DNA of 64,000 nucleotides, taken from the NCBI GenBank assembly GCA_024398435.1, contig JAKSJD010000005.1:1-64000 (forward strand). Reading direction: 5' to 3'. The position numbers and the translations under genes were made by a program. Below the pieces are notes generated by a model. The model ran no database searches. It saw only the letters and a program-made list of their open reading frames with translations, and had not been told where the DNA came from. Source of the DNA: Bacteroidaceae bacterium (lineage in GTDB: Bacteria; Bacteroidota; Bacteroidia; Bacteroidales; Bacteroidaceae). This document shows, piece after piece, positions 18,075 through 27,251 of the stretch. Numbering within the stretch: the first letter of the stretch is position 1; each line of letters starts with the position of its first letter.

Positions 18075-19091
18075 CTACATTCTTGCAAAGGCTGGAGCAT
18101 CTATTGGGCAGAAGTCGTTGTCGAGGAATTTGTAGTAGCCCGTTATGCCTATCATTGCGGCATTGTCGGTTGTGTAACTGAACTTTGGGATGTAAATGGT
18201 CCAGCCATAACGTTCAGCATGGTCGCGAAAGGCATTGCGAAGACCATTGTTTGCAGAAACTCCACCTGCAACAGCCACATGCTTGATACCAGTATCCTTC
18301 ACTGCCAGACGAAGTTTCTTCATAAGAATGTCGACAATTGTCTTTTCGAGCGAAGCTGCAAGGTCTTCCTTATGATGCTCGATGAAGTCGGGATCGTCCT
18401 TCAACCAATCACGAAGTGAATAGAGGAAAGAAGTCTTAAGACCAGAGAAACTGTAATCATATCCAGGGATGTTTGGCTTTGCAAACTGATAAGCCTCTGG
18501 ATTTCCCTGACGGGCCAAGCGGTCGATGATTGGACCTCCCGGATAACCCAAGCCCATTACCTTAGAGCATTTGTCGATTGCTTCGCCTGCTGCATCGTCG
18601 ATGGTTTGACCAAGAATCTCCATATCATTGTAGGCATTGACCTTGACAATCTGCGAATTGCCTCCACTTACAAGAAGGCATAGGAATGGGAACGGTGGCT
18701 GACTGTGGTCGTCCTCGCTTTCACGGATGAAATGGGCCAGGACATGACCATGAAGATGATTGACATCGACCATCGGAATGCCAAGAGCCCTTGCCAAACC
18801 CTTTGCAAAACTTACACCCACAAGAAGGCTTCCCATAAGGCCGGGACCGCGAGTGAAGGCAATGGCAGAAAGTTGTTCTTTCTCCACTCCTGCACGTTTC
18901 AGGGCTTGGTCGACAACAGGAACGATGTTTTGCTGATGTGCTCTGCTGGCAAGTTCTGGTACTACTCCACCATAAGCCTCATGAACAGCCTGACTTGCGG
19001 TAACGTTCGACAGAAGGATTCCATTCTTCAAAACGGCTGCCGAAGTATCGTCACAACTGCTCTCAATTCCTAAAATATATATGTCTTGCAT
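18075..19091 (-). CDS. tsaD: tRNA threonylcarbamoyltransferase TsaD
   Basis: TsaD transfers the threonylcarbamoyl group to A37 of tRNAs that read ANN codons, working with TsaB, TsaC and TsaE. The 338-residue protein starts with ILGIESSCDDTSAAVL and carries the metal-binding HLHGH motif with His112 and His116. Later motifs LLVSGGNSQIV, SFSGLKTSFL and AVAGGVSANNGLR are the nucleotide-binding parts of the ASKHA fold. It is an essential housekeeping protein in most bacteria. It lies 12 bp downstream of map and 42 bp upstream of pncC, and likely shares their transcript. Confidence 0.97.
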   Translation of the reverse strand: MQDIYILGIESSCDDTSAAVLKNGILLSNVTASQAVHEAYGGVVPELASRAHQQNIVPVVDQALKRAGVEKEQLSAIAFTRGPGLMGSLLVGVSFAKGLARALGIPMVDVNHLHGHVLAHFIRESEDDHSQPPFPFLCLLVSGGNSQIVKVNAYNDMEILGQTIDDAAGEAIDKCSKVMGLGYPGGPIIDRLARQGNPEAYQFAKPNIPGYDYSFSGLKTSFLYSLRDWLKDDPDFIEHHKEDLAASLEKTIVDILMKKLRLAVKDTGIKHVAVAGGVSANNGLRNAFRDHAERYGWTIYIPKFSYTTDNAAMIGITGYYKFLDNDFCPIDAPAFARM

Positions 19092-19103
19092 TGTCTTTTT
19101 CTT

Positions 19104-19970
19104 TTAGTGTGTCAGTATCTCAAGACCTGTTTCGGTCATGAGGAATGTGTGTTCCCATTGGGCACTTGGCGAATAGTCCTCGGTATAGACGGTCCATCCG
19201 TCTTCTTCATCGATTACGACTTCCCAATCACCCATGTTTATCATTGGTTCGATGGTGAAGACCATTCCCGGAACGAGAAGCATTCCTGTGCCTTTCTTGC
19301 CGTAATGTTCAACGTCTGGCTGCTCGTGGAACTTGTTGCCCACTCCGTGTCCGCAAAGGTCGCGAACCACTGTAAAGCCGTTCTTGTGAGCATGTTTCGC
19401 AATGGCATTGCCCATATCTCCGACGAATGTGTATGGTTTGCACACTTCCATTCCCACTTCGAGGCATTCCTTTGCCACCTTGACCAATCGTTCCTTCTCT
19501 GGAGTTGTCTGTCCCATGATGAACATGCGGCTTGCATCGGCATAGAATCCGTCAAGAATCGTGGTCACATCTACATTCACGATGTCGCCTTCTTCGAGGA
19601 ATTCGTCCTCGCTTGGAATGCCATGACAAACCACATCATTGCGGCTAACGCACACACTCTTTGGGAAGCCCTCATAGTTGAGAGGAGCTGGAATGCCACC
19701 GTGACTTACGGTAAATTCGTGTACCAATCGATTGATTTCCTCGGTCGACATACCGATTCGGATGTTCTCGGCCACCATATCGAGCACGGCTGTATTGAGA
19801 ACGCCAGCCTTGCGAATGCCTTCAATCTGTTCGGGAGTCTTGATGAGGTCACGACTAGGACAGAGCTTGCCCTTGTTTTGGAACGAAAGTATAATCTTAT
19901 CCATCTCTGTAAGGGGTTGTCCCTTCAATGGATGCCAGTTTCTTGGATTTCTGTTAAACACGTTATTCAT
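19104..19970 (-). CDS. map: Type I methionine aminopeptidase
   Basis: This enzyme removes the initiator methionine from new proteins. The five metal ligands of the pita-bread fold are visible: Asp in NVDVTTILDGF, Asp in YADASRMF, His in CGHGVGNKFHEQP, Glu in FTIEPMINMG and Glu in QWEHTFLMTETG. The 288-residue length exceeds E. coli Map because of an N-terminal extension of about 40 residues (NRNPRNWHPLKGQPLT), which I do not assign. It is the first gene of a map-tsaD-pncC-rsmE unit, with a TACTTTTG box at 19999-20006 on the minus strand. Confidence 0.95.
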   Translation of the reverse strand: MNNVFNRNPRNWHPLKGQPLTEMDKIILSFQNKGKLCPSRDLIKTPEQIEGIRKAGVLNTAVLDMVAENIRIGMSTEEINRLVHEFTVSHGGIPAPLNYEGFPKSVCVSRNDVVCHGIPSEDEFLEEGDIVNVDVTTILDGFYADASRMFIMGQTTPEKERLVKVAKECLEVGMEVCKPYTFVGDMGNAIAKHAHKNGFTVVRDLCGHGVGNKFHEQPDVEHYGKKGTGMLLVPGMVFTIEPMINMGDWEVVIDEEDGWTVYTEDYSPSAQWEHTFLMTETGLEILTH

Positions 19971-19998
19971 TAATGTATGTGACGCTTAAAATATTTTG

Positions 19999-20006
19999 CA
20001 AAAGTA
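19999..20006 (-). promoter_or_regulatory. Putative -7 box for the map-tsaD-pncC-rsmE unit
   Basis: The minus strand reads TACTTTTG, 29 bp upstream of map. The -33 element is not clear. Confidence 0.5.
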
Positions 20007-20139
20007 GTGAAAAAAAGTGAAACTGAGCGTGTGTTTCCCTATTTTTTCTTGTTTTTGGCTTAATAGCCAATGGTCTTTCCTTTGTTTGCCAACTCCACTT
20101 GCCTATTGACAAAACTTTCCGCGCCTTGCCCTATTTTGC

Positions 20140-20310
20140 TTTTCTCCTTGCTCTAAAAGTTGTTTCTCATGGCTTCAAAAGTAAAATTATGCACATTGCG
20201 GTAAATAATTATGTCAATATTATTAATAATTATGTGCATTATTAATATTAATTATGTACAATATTTTACTTTTACACCTATAGAAAACATAAAATATTCC
20301 TATAGAAAAA
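20140..20310. repeat. Dispersed intergenic element, copy A (93-bp core at 20179-20271)
   Basis: A 93-bp AT-rich core starts AAGTAAAATTATGCAC and ends with the imperfect inverse GTACAATATTTTACTT (13 of 16 positions match). The left flank includes CTCATGGCTTCAA and the right flank CTATAGAAAACATAAAATA. A second copy with a core of the same length lies at 58982-59074. There the flanks run in the same direction but the core is inverted. The rest of the 450-bp gap between map and the esterase gene has nothing recognisable. Confidence 0.75.
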
Positions 20311-20370
20311 GGAAAAGTGAGCCAGTTGTTTTAGGTTTTTATCCAATGCTTTGACCATAAAACACAAAAA

Positions 20371-20393
20371 AGCCCATCCACGAGGGACGGGCT
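20371..20393 (-). terminator. Terminator after the CE15-like gene
   Basis: Arms AGCCCATCC (20371-20379) and GGACGGGCT (20385-20393) pair with one mismatch. On the minus strand the stem is followed by TTTTTTGTGTTTT, a typical intrinsic terminator for the 20421 gene. Confidence 0.85.
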
Positions 20394-20420
20394 GATTCTA
20401 TTCATTGAAGTTGTAATCTG

Positions 20421-21638
20421 CTACTTCTTCCAGTTAGAAATCCACTGCTTCCAATCTACATTTTCGAACATTGGAGCGAATTCAACCTTTGTGTCAGCAT
20501 CCTTGCCAAGAAGGAACTTGTCGATGTAAGCCTCAAGAGTTGCTACATCTTGCTGAGGGAACTGGCAGTGGCCGTGGCCGCCGCGAATGGCAAAACCTAC
20601 TCGATCTTCAATTCCGAATGTGCGGTAAACTTCCTTTGTAGCCTGCATTGAAACGTAACCAGATTCGTCAGCCAACCACTTATAGTCAGGATTTCCGAAG
20701 AAAAGGAGTGCGCGAGGGCAAACCAATGCTCCGAGTTCGTGATGGTCGATTGGGAAACGGTCAATATCCTTTTGGCTGAAGTTGGTCTTCAAGCTCTCAA
20801 AGAACCAAGAATAGTTGGTATTGTAAGAGCGTTCAACCTCTCCAAGAGTCTCTGAATAACGCCAAGAAGCAATACCGCCACCACCTGATTCCTGTGGGAT
20901 AACGAGTGCGATTCGTTCGTCAAATGCACCGGCATAAAGTGCTGCCTTACCAGCCCAAGAGCAACCAGAGATTGCAAGGTGCTTTGTGTCAATCTTTGTC
21001 TTTTCAGGACCGAGAAGCTGCAAACCATCGATGATTCGGCTTACACCCCAAGTCCAGAAGCAATAAGAACCGTTGGCTTCGAGTTCTGGGAAGAGGCGGT
21101 TGATTGGTTCAGAACCACGCTTCTGAGTGTGAGAAGTAACGTCGAACACATTAATATTAATAATAGCGCATCCACGATCCATGAACGACTTCACTGGCAA
21201 GCAATTGCTGATGCCCAACAAAGCAGGACAAGGACCTGTTGCATTCTCAGGATACTGGATAAAAGCAGTGAGAACCATTTCCTGACCGTTGTGCTTAACT
21301 GTAACGGAAAGTCTGTTGTTCTCGAGATTTGCAGTTACGCTTTCCTTACCAGCAGATGGGAACATACCGATTTCATAATATTGGAAAAGATATGAAATCT
21401 CACTTCTGTGCTTTTCCCAATCCTTGAACTTTGTAGAACGCTTACCGTTTTGGAAACGGAAAGGATCTGGGAGATTGTGAAGAGTTGGCAACTGAGCCAC
21501 TTCCACCTTCTTAGGTGCGGCAAAATCCTTACCCATGTTCTGCTCCTCATACACATAAGGAATCTGAGCAAAGGCACAAGTCGACTGCATAAGAAGCATC
21601 AAACCTGTAATAGATGCAGTTAATTGTAATTTTTTCAT
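20421..21638 (-). CDS. Secreted CE15-like esterase (glucuronoyl esterase family)
   Basis: The 405-residue protein has a signal peptide (LLMQSTCAFAQ) and the features of carbohydrate esterase family 15, whose members cleave ester links between lignin alcohols and glucuronic acid on xylan. The nucleophile motif is SGCSWAGKAALYAGAFDER near residue 219, and IPQESGGGGIASWRYSE follows, as in family members. The catalytic His is in IRGGHGHCQFP near residue 369. In CE15 the residue after the serine is normally Arg (GCSRxGK); here it is Trp, which may alter the oxyanion site. Conserved placement of the other motifs argues it is still folded the same way. It is monocistronic with its own -7 box and terminator. 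Confidence 0.85.
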   Translation of the reverse strand: MKKLQLTASITGLMLLMQSTCAFAQIPYVYEEQNMGKDFAAPKKVEVAQLPTLHNLPDPFRFQNGKRSTKFKDWEKHRSEISYLFQYYEIGMFPSAGKESVTANLENNRLSVTVKHNGQEMVLTAFIQYPENATGPCPALLGISNCLPVKSFMDRGCAIININVFDVTSHTQKRGSEPINRLFPELEANGSYCFWTWGVSRIIDGLQLLGPEKTKIDTKHLAISGCSWAGKAALYAGAFDERIALVIPQESGGGGIASWRYSETLGEVERSYNTNYSWFFESLKTNFSQKDIDRFPIDHHELGALVCPRALLFFGNPDYKWLADESGYVSMQATKEVYRTFGIEDRVGFAIRGGHGHCQFPQQDVATLEAYIDKFLLGKDADTKVEFAPMFENVDWKQWISNWKK

Positions 21639-21669
21639 ATTTTTAATTGTTTTAATAAAAGATTCGTGG

Positions 21670-21677
21670 CAAAGATA
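21670..21677 (-). promoter_or_regulatory. Putative -7 box for the CE15-like gene
   Basis: The minus strand reads TATCTTTG, 32 bp upstream of the start codon. No clear -33 element at the usual spacing. Confidence 0.55.
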
Positions 21678-21753
21678 GCAATTATTTTACAAATCATTGT
21701 CCTTAATTCATAATTATTTTATACTTTTGCATTGAAATCAATTCAAAACCAAG

Positions 21754-22356
21754 ATGAAACGAATAATCACATCAATTATTTCCGCACTTGCCATTACAGG
21801 CTTTATCAGTTGCGGAGGAAATACTGAAACAACGGAACAAACTGACTCCATTCAAAGCGAAGCCGATCTCATGAACACGATTCAATCGATGGAAGAATAC
21901 GGCAACAATGGCACAATCGAAGTGAATGGCAGCAAATATTCCTACTACTTCACCTTCAGCAACGACCAAAATCTGCCTGTCATCACCAATCACGAAGGTT
22001 ACCGCTACTACGACAATCAGGTGGAACTGGCAATCTATCGCGGAACAGGCAAAAGCGAGGATATGGTCTACAACCACGTATTCACGAAAGAATCGTTCAA
22101 GAGTCTCATCCCAGAAGGCGACTACAGCAAGTCGGCTCTCGTGGGATTCAACTACAACTATATGAATATCGACAAGCACGACCGCTTCTATTTCATTGCA
22201 GCAGTTGGCGACCCTGACGAATCTTCCGACCTTCTCCATACCGTTGGCATCAGCATTTCCACTTCAGGAGAAGTATCTACCCAAATCGTAACTGATATTG
22301 ATACCGAACCAATAAGCGACGACCTCAACATCGACCCATCCGAAGATGCGGCTTAA
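21754..22356 (+). CDS. Lipoprotein of unknown function (200 aa)
   Basis: The N-terminus MKRIITSIISALAITGFISC is a lipoprotein signal with the lipidated Cys at residue 20, followed by a Thr/Glu-rich linker (NTETTEQTDSIQSEAD). The mature domain looks beta-rich (TIEVNGSKYSYYFTFSND, YRYYDNQVELAIYRG) and ends in an acidic tail. I recognise no family. A TACTTTTG box sits at 21722-21729. It stands 72 bp before the SGNH hydrolase gene on the same strand, so co-transcription is possible. Confidence 0.7.
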   Translation: MKRIITSIISALAITGFISCGGNTETTEQTDSIQSEADLMNTIQSMEEYGNNGTIEVNGSKYSYYFTFSNDQNLPVITNHEGYRYYDNQVELAIYRGTGKSEDMVYNHVFTKESFKSLIPEGDYSKSALVGFNYNYMNIDKHDRFYFIAAVGDPDESSDLLHTVGISISTSGEVSTQIVTDIDTEPISDDLNIDPSEDAA

Positions 22357-22428
22357 GGCCTCTTATGGTTCAGTGTCGCAAAGTTTTGCTTTGCAATAAT
22401 TTATTGGATTTACCAAAACTATTATATC

Positions 22429-23187
22429 ATGAACAAGAAACAATTAATGCTTTTACTCCTGCTTGTGATGACATTCACCACAGGTATGGCTCAGCAACGA
22501 AGGGCAGTCTCAATCTTAGGCGACTCCTACTCTACATTCCAAGGCTATCTTCAGCCAGACACAAACTATGTATGGTACTTCACACGTCCAATTCAAGGCA
22601 CAGATGTGAAGAGTGTTACCGAAACTTGGTGGCATAAGTTCATCAAGGACAATGGCTATAAGCTTTGCGTGAACAACTCTTTCTCTGGTTCCACAATCTG
22701 TAACACTGGCTACAACAAGGAAGACGTCACTCGCCATTCATTCCTTGCCCGCATGAACAAACTTGGATGTCCTGACATCATCTTCATCTTCGGTGGAACA
22801 AACGACAGTTGGGCTCACTCCCCTATCGGCGAATACAAGTACGACCAATGGACAAAGCAAGACCTCTTCTCTTTCCGTCCAGCAATGGCCTACATGTTGA
22901 AGGACATGATCGAACGCTATCCAAATGTTGAGATTTACTTCCTTCTCAATTCCGAACTCGACGACAATGTAAACGAATCAGTTCGCACAATCTGCAAGCA
23001 CTACAACGTGCCTCTCATCGAACTCCACGACATCAAGAAAATCAGTGGACACCCATCTGTAGAGGGAATGGCAGCCATTTCCGACCAAATCACAGAATTC
23101 ATGCGTCAGCAGAGAAGCCAGCAACAGCAAGCCCGCAGAGCAAACGGTGGAATGCAACGCAACGGAAATGCTCCTCGCAACAGATAA
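22429..23187 (+). CDS. Secreted SGNH/GDSL hydrolase (252 aa)
   Basis: The protein has a signal peptide (LLLLLVMTFTTGMAQ) and the SGNH esterase blocks: SILGDSYSTFQGY (Ser near residue 31), an Asn in the NNSFSGSTICN region, GGTNDSWAH near residue 121, and HPSVEGM near residue 205 supplying the His. These hydrolases usually remove acetyl or acyl groups from glycans. The last 30 residues are a low-complexity Gln/Arg/Asn tail (QQQARRANGG), not part of the fold. The alpha-galactosidase gene follows after 49 bp, so the two may act together on a plant oligosaccharide; that is inference. Confidence 0.85.
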   Translation: MNKKQLMLLLLLVMTFTTGMAQQRRAVSILGDSYSTFQGYLQPDTNYVWYFTRPIQGTDVKSVTETWWHKFIKDNGYKLCVNNSFSGSTICNTGYNKEDVTRHSFLARMNKLGCPDIIFIFGGTNDSWAHSPIGEYKYDQWTKQDLFSFRPAMAYMLKDMIERYPNVEIYFLLNSELDDNVNESVRTICKHYNVPLIELHDIKKISGHPSVEGMAAISDQITEFMRQQRSQQQQARRANGGMQRNGNAPRNR

Positions 23188-23236
23188 TACCCTATTCGAC
23201 TGACACATATATATTATTATTAAGAAAGCAAACATC

Positions 23237-25423
23237 ATGAATAAATCAACAGCAATCATTGCATCACTTGTAGCTTTGAATCTTTGTCCAATGCAGATAC
23301 AGGCTAAGGACATAGAAGTGAACACACCAAACACCACCCTTCTGCTCAAAGCCGAAGAAGGAACAGAACTGCACATCAGTTATTACGGTTCGCGCATCAA
23401 TTCTGTTGATGAAGTTTATGATGCCTATAGTCTGTGGGAACAGGCTTATCCTGCTTTCGGTGCCGGATGTACTGAAATCACTTGCCTAAGCGTTCAACAT
23501 AGCGACGGCAATATGAGTACAGAACTGAAAGTGACTGGTTGGGAAGAATCGCAAGAAGCGAACGCAGTGGTTTACACCATTCACACAAAAGATGCTTTCT
23601 ACGATTTCAATGTAGATATTATCTATAAGGCATACCAAAACTGCGACGTGATTGAAACATGGAGCATCATTCGCAACAACGAGAAGAAACCTATAACAAT
23701 GCTCCAATATGCAAGTGGTTTCATGCCAATACGCCAAGGCGAGTGTTGGGTTTCACACGAACACGGGGCTTGGGCAGCAGAAGCACAAATCACCGAACAG
23801 CCTTTGACAGAGGGAGTGTTTGAGATTCACGACCTCAGTGGAAACCGCAATGCAATGACCAGCCGTCCTAACATCATGATTTCACTTGATGGCAAACCAC
23901 AGGAAAACCAAGGCCGAGTGATGGGTGCCGTTCTTTGTTGGCCAGGCAACTTCCGAATGACCATCGACACTCAGGGAAAGTCTATCCATCGATTTGTTGC
24001 TGGCATCAACGAAGCAAACTCTCAATATACACTTCAGAAAGGCGAATCGTTCACCACTCCATCTCTTGCCTTTGCCTACAGCAATGAAGGAATGGGAGGT
24101 GTAAGCCGAAATCTACATCGCTGGGCAAGGAAGAACGGCAAGGTACACAATGGTGAAGCCTTGCGAAAGACATTGCTCAACTCATGGGAAGGCGTTTATC
24201 TCAATGTCAGCCAAGATGCGTGTGAGAAAATGATGGACGGACTGAAAGAGATTGGAGGAGAACTCTTCGTTTTGGACGATGGATGGTTTGGCAACAAATA
24301 CCAAAGAAGCGTCGACAACTGCGCATTGGGAGATTGGGTGACAGACACACGCAAACTGCCAAACGGCATTACTGCATTGGAGAAATCAGCCGCAAGCAGA
24401 GGTTTGAAGTTCGGTATATGGATTGAACCGGAAATGGTCAACACAAAGAGCGAACTCTACGAAAGCCATCCAGATTGGATTGTATGCCATCCTAACCGCC
24501 AGCCATTAATGGGACGAGGCGGCACACAGCTTATGCTCGATATGGCCAATCCTAAGGTACAGGACTTTGTATTCGGTGTAGTGGATAATCTGATGAAGGA
24601 AACTCCGAACATCTATTATATGAAGTGGGACTGCAACTGTGAACTCCACAACTATGGAAGCTACTATCTCAGTGGCGACAAGCAAAGCCATCTGTATGTT
24701 GATTTCCAACTTGGATTGTTGAAGACTCTTGAACGCATCCGTGCTAAATATCCTGATTTGGTCATTCAGTGCTGTGCAAGTGGTGGAGGTAGAGTCAACT
24801 ATGGATTGATGCCTTACTTTGATGAGGTTTGGGTAAGTGATGATACCGATGCCCAGCAACGCCTTTTTATCCAATGGGGCACAAGCATGTACTTCCCTGC
24901 TTGTATTATGGCACAGCATGTAAGTGCAAGTCCAAACCACCAGACTGGTCGTCAGATTCCACTCAAGTTCCGTTTCGACGTTGCAATGACAGGCCGACTC
25001 GGTATTGAGATGAAACCAAGCGACTTCACTCCACAGGAGATGCAGTTTGCAAAGAATGCAATGCAGACTTACAAGGATATCATCCGCCCTATCGTACAAC
25101 AAGGCGACCAATGGCGACTTATCAGTCCATACGAAGGCAAAGGTTTCTGCTCGGAGATGTACCTAAATGAAGGACGTACAGAAGGTGTATTCTTCGTTTA
25201 CAAGTTCGAACAATATATAGACATGTTCCGTCCTCGTTTCTACTTTGCCGGACTTGATGCCAATGCACAGTATCGCCTCACAGAGATTAACCGCGAACAA
25301 AGAAGAGGCGGTGACCATTGGGAAGGAAAGACCATCAGCGGTAAGTTCCTAATGGAGAACGGCATTGAGATTGCTCTCAACGGATTGTTCGACAGCAAGG
25401 TTATTCACATTGAGAAGCAATAA
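23237..25423 (+). CDS. Alpha-galactosidase, GH36 family
   Basis: The 728-residue enzyme belongs to glycoside hydrolase family 36 and would release alpha-galactose from raffinose-type sugars or galactomannan. It has a signal peptide (LVALNLCPMQIQAK), so it acts in the periplasm. An N-terminal beta-sandwich is followed by the TIM barrel. WEGVYLN and FVLDDGWFG mark the barrel start. The nucleophile lies in YYMKWDCN near residue 464, and the acid/base in WVSDDTDAQQR near residue 531. CASGGGRVNYGLM is also conserved. The length equals typical family members. It lies downstream of the SGNH gene and ends at a bidirectional hairpin shared with ilvC. Confidence 0.95.
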   Translation: MNKSTAIIASLVALNLCPMQIQAKDIEVNTPNTTLLLKAEEGTELHISYYGSRINSVDEVYDAYSLWEQAYPAFGAGCTEITCLSVQHSDGNMSTELKVTGWEESQEANAVVYTIHTKDAFYDFNVDIIYKAYQNCDVIETWSIIRNNEKKPITMLQYASGFMPIRQGECWVSHEHGAWAAEAQITEQPLTEGVFEIHDLSGNRNAMTSRPNIMISLDGKPQENQGRVMGAVLCWPGNFRMTIDTQGKSIHRFVAGINEANSQYTLQKGESFTTPSLAFAYSNEGMGGVSRNLHRWARKNGKVHNGEALRKTLLNSWEGVYLNVSQDACEKMMDGLKEIGGELFVLDDGWFGNKYQRSVDNCALGDWVTDTRKLPNGITALEKSAASRGLKFGIWIEPEMVNTKSELYESHPDWIVCHPNRQPLMGRGGTQLMLDMANPKVQDFVFGVVDNLMKETPNIYYMKWDCNCELHNYGSYYLSGDKQSHLYVDFQLGLLKTLERIRAKYPDLVIQCCASGGGRVNYGLMPYFDEVWVSDDTDAQQRLFIQWGTSMYFPACIMAQHVSASPNHQTGRQIPLKFRFDVAMTGRLGIEMKPSDFTPQEMQFAKNAMQTYKDIIRPIVQQGDQWRLISPYEGKGFCSEMYLNEGRTEGVFFVYKFEQYIDMFRPRFYFAGLDANAQYRLTEINREQRRGGDHWEGKTISGKFLMENGIEIALNGLFDSKVIHIEKQ

Positions 25424-25478
25424 GAGTAGCAATAGGCTATAAGTTTCACCACTTAAGGTTTTAGTCTTACAACAAAAA

Positions 25479-25512
25479 AATAAGGTGCATCGCAATTGTG
25501 ATACACCTTATT
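25479..25512. terminator. AATAAGGTG-type hairpin between convergent genes
   Basis: Arms AATAAGGTG (25479-25487) and CACCTTATT (25504-25512) are perfectly complementary. An A run on the left and a T run on the right make it a terminator for both strands, between the GH36 gene and ilvC. Confidence 0.85.
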
Positions 25513-25531
25513 TTATTATTTATACGTTTGA

Positions 25532-26575
25532 TTAGTTGTTTTCAGGACGGAGCTGACGAACAACTTCTGCAGTGCGCCACATTTCACTTTCGCGAAGAGC
25601 CTTGAGTTCTGCCTCGAGCTTTACACGATAATCTGGCTGACTGTTGGAATCGATTGAAATCTGAGCTTCGTTACCACACTTAACAGATGCATAAAGCTTT
25701 TCAACTACAGGTTTGATTGCATCGTGGAAAGGACCCATCCAGTCGAGGGCGCCACGCTGAGCAGTTGTTGAACAGTTAGCATACATCCAATCCATACCCT
25801 TTGCAGCAAAGAGAGGCATAAGGCTCTGTGTGAGTTCCTCAACTGTCTCGTTGAATGCTTCAGAAGGAGTGTGACCGTTCTCACGAAGAACTTCATACTG
25901 AGCAAGGAGAAGTCCCTGGATTGCACCCATGAGTGAGCCACGTTCACCTGTAAGGTCACTTGTAGCCTCACGCTGGAAAGTAGTTTCAAACAAATAACCA
26001 GAACCGATACCGATACCGAGAGCAAGTGTGCGTTCAAGAGCACGTCCTGTAGCATCCTGATATACAGCATAAGATGAGTTCAAGCCACGACCTTCAAGGA
26101 ACATAGTACGGAGAGATGTTCCAGAACCCTTAGGAGCAACCATGATAACGTCGATATCGTCAGCAGGAACACAACCAGTGCGGTCGTTCCATGTGATAGC
26201 GAATCCGTGAGAGAAATAGAGAGCCTTACCAGGAGTGAGGTACTTCTTGAGTGTAGGCCATACAGACATTACGGCTGCATCTGAAAGCAGACACATAACG
26301 ATTGTACCCTTTTCTGCTGCTTCTTCGATTGAGAAGAGAGTTTCACCTGGTACCCATCCGTCAGCGATTGCCTTTTCGAATGTCTTACCCTGACGCTGAC
26401 CAACGATTACGTTGAAACCGTTGTCGCGGAGGTTGCATGACTGACCAGGACCCTGAACACCGTAACCGATAACGGCGATTGTTTCGTTCTTCAATACTTC
26501 ACGAGCTTTCTCGAGTGGGAACTCTTCGCGTGTCATTACTTCTTCGATGACACCGCCAAAATTCAATTTTGCCAT
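25532..26575 (-). CDS. ilvC: Ketol-acid reductoisomerase IlvC
   Basis: IlvC performs the NADPH-dependent isomeroreduction of acetolactate and acetohydroxybutyrate in valine and isoleucine synthesis. The nucleotide-binding motif AVIGYGVQGPGQ is near residue 36 and is followed by IVGQRQGKTFEKA. The metal-binding helices contain the conserved DLTGERGSLMGAIQGLLLAQYEVL and EELTQSLMPL segments. At 347 residues it is the short (class I-size) form, slightly longer than most. It is the last gene of ilvD-ilvB-ilvN-ilvC on the minus strand and ends at the hairpin at 25479. Confidence 0.96.
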   Translation of the reverse strand: MAKLNFGGVIEEVMTREEFPLEKAREVLKNETIAVIGYGVQGPGQSCNLRDNGFNVIVGQRQGKTFEKAIADGWVPGETLFSIEEAAEKGTIVMCLLSDAAVMSVWPTLKKYLTPGKALYFSHGFAITWNDRTGCVPADDIDVIMVAPKGSGTSLRTMFLEGRGLNSSYAVYQDATGRALERTLALGIGIGSGYLFETTFQREATSDLTGERGSLMGAIQGLLLAQYEVLRENGHTPSEAFNETVEELTQSLMPLFAAKGMDWMYANCSTTAQRGALDWMGPFHDAIKPVVEKLYASVKCGNEAQISIDSNSQPDYRVKLEAELKALRESEMWRTAEVVRQLRPENN

Positions 26576-26611
26576 AGTTTATATGTATTTAATGTTTGGA
26601 TAATATTCTTG

Positions 26612-27208
26612 TTATTTATTTCTTTCTGCTTCGCGCTTAGCCAAATACACGTCGAGGTGTTCGGTAGTGCTTTGGGTTGTACAGATACGGCCCGAACGTG
26701 CAAACTGAAGTACTGCACCCGTCTCGTTGAGTGAGTTGTAGAGTTCGATAATGTCTTTCGTGCGACCGGTTTTCTCCACGATGGCATATGTTGGATTCAC
26801 TTCAATGATTCGTCCGCTATGTTTACGCACAATCTTCGAAATTTCCTCATTCTTCAGGAGTACAGGAGTTGAAAGTTTGAAGAGAGATGTTTCGATGATG
26901 AATATCTCGTCGTCGGTGTAGTAGTGAGCCTGAAGCACGTCGATTCGCTTCTCAATCTGCTTCGTGAGCTGCTGCACCATCTGTTCAGTGCAATTGCATG
27001 TGATGGTGTATTTGTGGGCTCCCGGAGTGGAAGATGCACATACGTTGATACTTTCGATATTTACCTGACGTCGGGTGAATATAGCAGAAATCTGGGAAAG
27101 CAGACCAGGAGTGTTCTCTGAATATATCAACAAGGTGTAGAAATTCTCACATTTGCTAAAGTCTTTCTCCTTCAAGTTCGCACACTTACCGCATGTTTCA
27201 CAATCCAT
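26612..27208 (-). CDS. ilvN: Acetolactate synthase small (regulatory) subunit
   Basis: This 198-residue protein is the regulatory subunit that stimulates the large subunit and gives feedback inhibition by valine. The ACT domain runs from about residue 22 (YTLLIYSENTPGLLSQISAIFTRR) to 95, and a C-terminal domain (NPTYAIVEKTGRTKDIIELYNSL) follows. The N-terminus carries an unusual short Cys-rich extension with Cys at residues 3, 6, 9 and 20, which could bind a metal but is not part of the standard ACT domain. It lies 43 bp after ilvB and 36 bp before ilvC. Confidence 0.94.
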   Translation of the reverse strand: MDCETCGKCANLKEKDFSKCENFYTLLIYSENTPGLLSQISAIFTRRQVNIESINVCASSTPGAHKYTITCNCTEQMVQQLTKQIEKRIDVLQAHYYTDDEIFIIETSLFKLSTPVLLKNEEISKIVRKHSGRIIEVNPTYAIVEKTGRTKDIIELYNSLNETGAVLQFARSGRICTTQSTTEHLDVYLAKREAERNK

Positions 27209-27251
27209 AGTCGTATTTACTATTTTAACGATTTACGATTTACTATTTCTT

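Noticed and set aside
19086..19973. A 295-codon open frame on the plus strand covering map
   Set aside because: The minus-strand product is an intact methionine aminopeptidase with all metal ligands; the plus-strand frame has no family features.
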